Assembly (NCBI GenBank): GCA_001275005.1
Contig: JWZX01001472.1
Location: 1 to 13,189, forward strand
Direction of reading: 5' to 3'
DNA length: 13,189 bases
Origin: Chrysochromulina tobinii
Lineage: Eukaryota; Haptophyta; Prymnesiales; Chrysochromulinaceae
Position numbers and translations under genes: made by a program. This document shows positions 12,548 through 13,189 of the stretch, in pieces (the stretch's first letter is position 1; each line of letters begins with the position of its first letter). Under the pieces are notes generated by a model. The model saw only the letters and a list, made by a program, of their open reading frames with translations, did not search any database and was not told the origin of the DNA.

Positions 12548-13189
12548 GCGTGCCACCAACCGCATGCCGCCGTGCGCGCATGCATTCTGTATCATTCTCG
12601 CGCGATGCCATGCCATATGCCCGGGTCGACGCGGTCCCACAAGCTGAAGTGATCCGTCGGGAGGGGCCTGAGGATGCAAGATCCTCGCCACCGGGCCGGG
12701 AAGGGGGCAGATGACGTGTGAGCCCCCTTCTACCTGCCATGCCAGTGTGTCAGGGGGTTAAGGGGAAGAGGGGAAGCCCTGGGGCACAAGCGCGCCCACG
12801 GGATGAGAGAGTCAGAAGCGAGAGGCTGGGGGCGGCGATTGCTGCGACCGAGGACCGGCAACCAGCAGTGTGGACGTGTGCCACAGTGGCCAGAACACGT
12901 AGGCGTGTAACGCGTGCGCACTCTCGAGCGCGTACTTTTCGGTGATAAGGTCACAGGTGGCCCGCGGGGTTGGCTAGGGGTTGGTGATGTACCGACCGTG
13001 TGTGGCCGCTTGCTTTTAGCGATCGGGGATCGCGCCTTTTTTTCGCGCGAAACTGCCGGGCGGTACGACACGTCCGTGTCGGTACCACGGTAGCTGTGAG
13101 TCCAGGGGTGTTGGTTTAACATTGAGACACTTTTTTGCGTTAAGTATCAAGTGTTGAGACACCAAAACAGGTGTTAAGACACCAAGTGT
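12548..13189 (+). other. AMT 3' flank, no gene seen
   Basis: No frame here shows protein-like composition. Minor items: a GAGGAT/ATCCTC hairpin at 12670-12686; a GCGATC/GATCGC hairpin followed by CGCC and T7 at 13019-13043; and three related GTGTTGAGACACC motifs at the window end. No AATAAA is present; many algae do not use it. Confidence 0.5.
13118..13189 (+). repeat. three copies of a GTGTTRAGACACC motif
   Basis: CATTGAGACAC (about 13120-13130), GTGTTGAGACACCAA (13151-13165) and GTGTTAAGACACCAA (13171-13185) are spaced irregularly. GTGT and ACAC within each copy are complementary, giving a tiny stem. The series may continue beyond the window. Confidence 0.5.

Noticed and set aside
11420-12691. 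Minus-strand 423-codon frame opposite AMT exon 2
   Set aside because: It is a GC-rich shadow with Arg/Gly/His-biased composition; the plus frame contains all Amt family residues.
13019-13043. Hairpin plus T-run resembling a bacterial terminator
   Set aside because: The window is eukaryotic, and a short GC-rich palindrome before a T-run is likely by chance.

Overview
The window looks like nuclear DNA of a GC-rich unicellular alga. Genes are split by short spliceosomal introns, proline-serine-rich spacers occur, one intron appears to use a GC-AG boundary, and the ammonium transporter is of the plant/algal AMT1 type. My best guess is a haptophyte or another secondary-plastid alga; this is inference, since no organelle or rRNA marker is present. 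Nothing prokaryotic (operon, CRISPR, insertion sequence) is supported.

Layout. Positions 10755-12547 (+) hold a two-exon AMT1-type ammonium transporter with a signal peptide and a Pro/Ser-rich spacer in front of the permease domain. A 438-bp AT-enriched spacer (10317-10754) separates it from a divergent gene on the minus strand. That gene, 10316 to 5541, starts with a PP2C-type Ser/Thr phosphatase domain. Twelve exons join in phase to an ankyrin region and a heptapeptide-repeat tail, ending at TAG. After 276 bp, a second minus-strand gene (5264 to about 2204, perhaps running past position 1) encodes a Pro-rich N-terminus, about four membrane segments and a PDZ-like domain. A minus-strand exon with a DPY-30-like motif runs off the window at position 1. 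It may be the 3' part of the second gene or a separate gene.

The most striking feature is the introns of the two minus-strand genes. Almost all are filled with short-period minisatellites, mostly a 10-bp unit read on the sense strand as CTGATGACCT. Every unit carries a CTGAT branch-point-like core, and several arrays end in CTGATTGCCTCCCTCATCAG before the exon. The first bases of many introns duplicate the first bases of the next exon, beginning with GT. Several introns hold tandem copies of whole GT...AG units or of flanking exon ends, some with decayed reading frames. This resembles intron creation and growth by duplication around AGGT sites, or an introner-type process. The AMT intron on the other strand has none of it.

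All exon chains were inferred by eye from frame, phase and splice consensus. The AMT gene and the PP2C exons are solid. The long fusions need transcript evidence.
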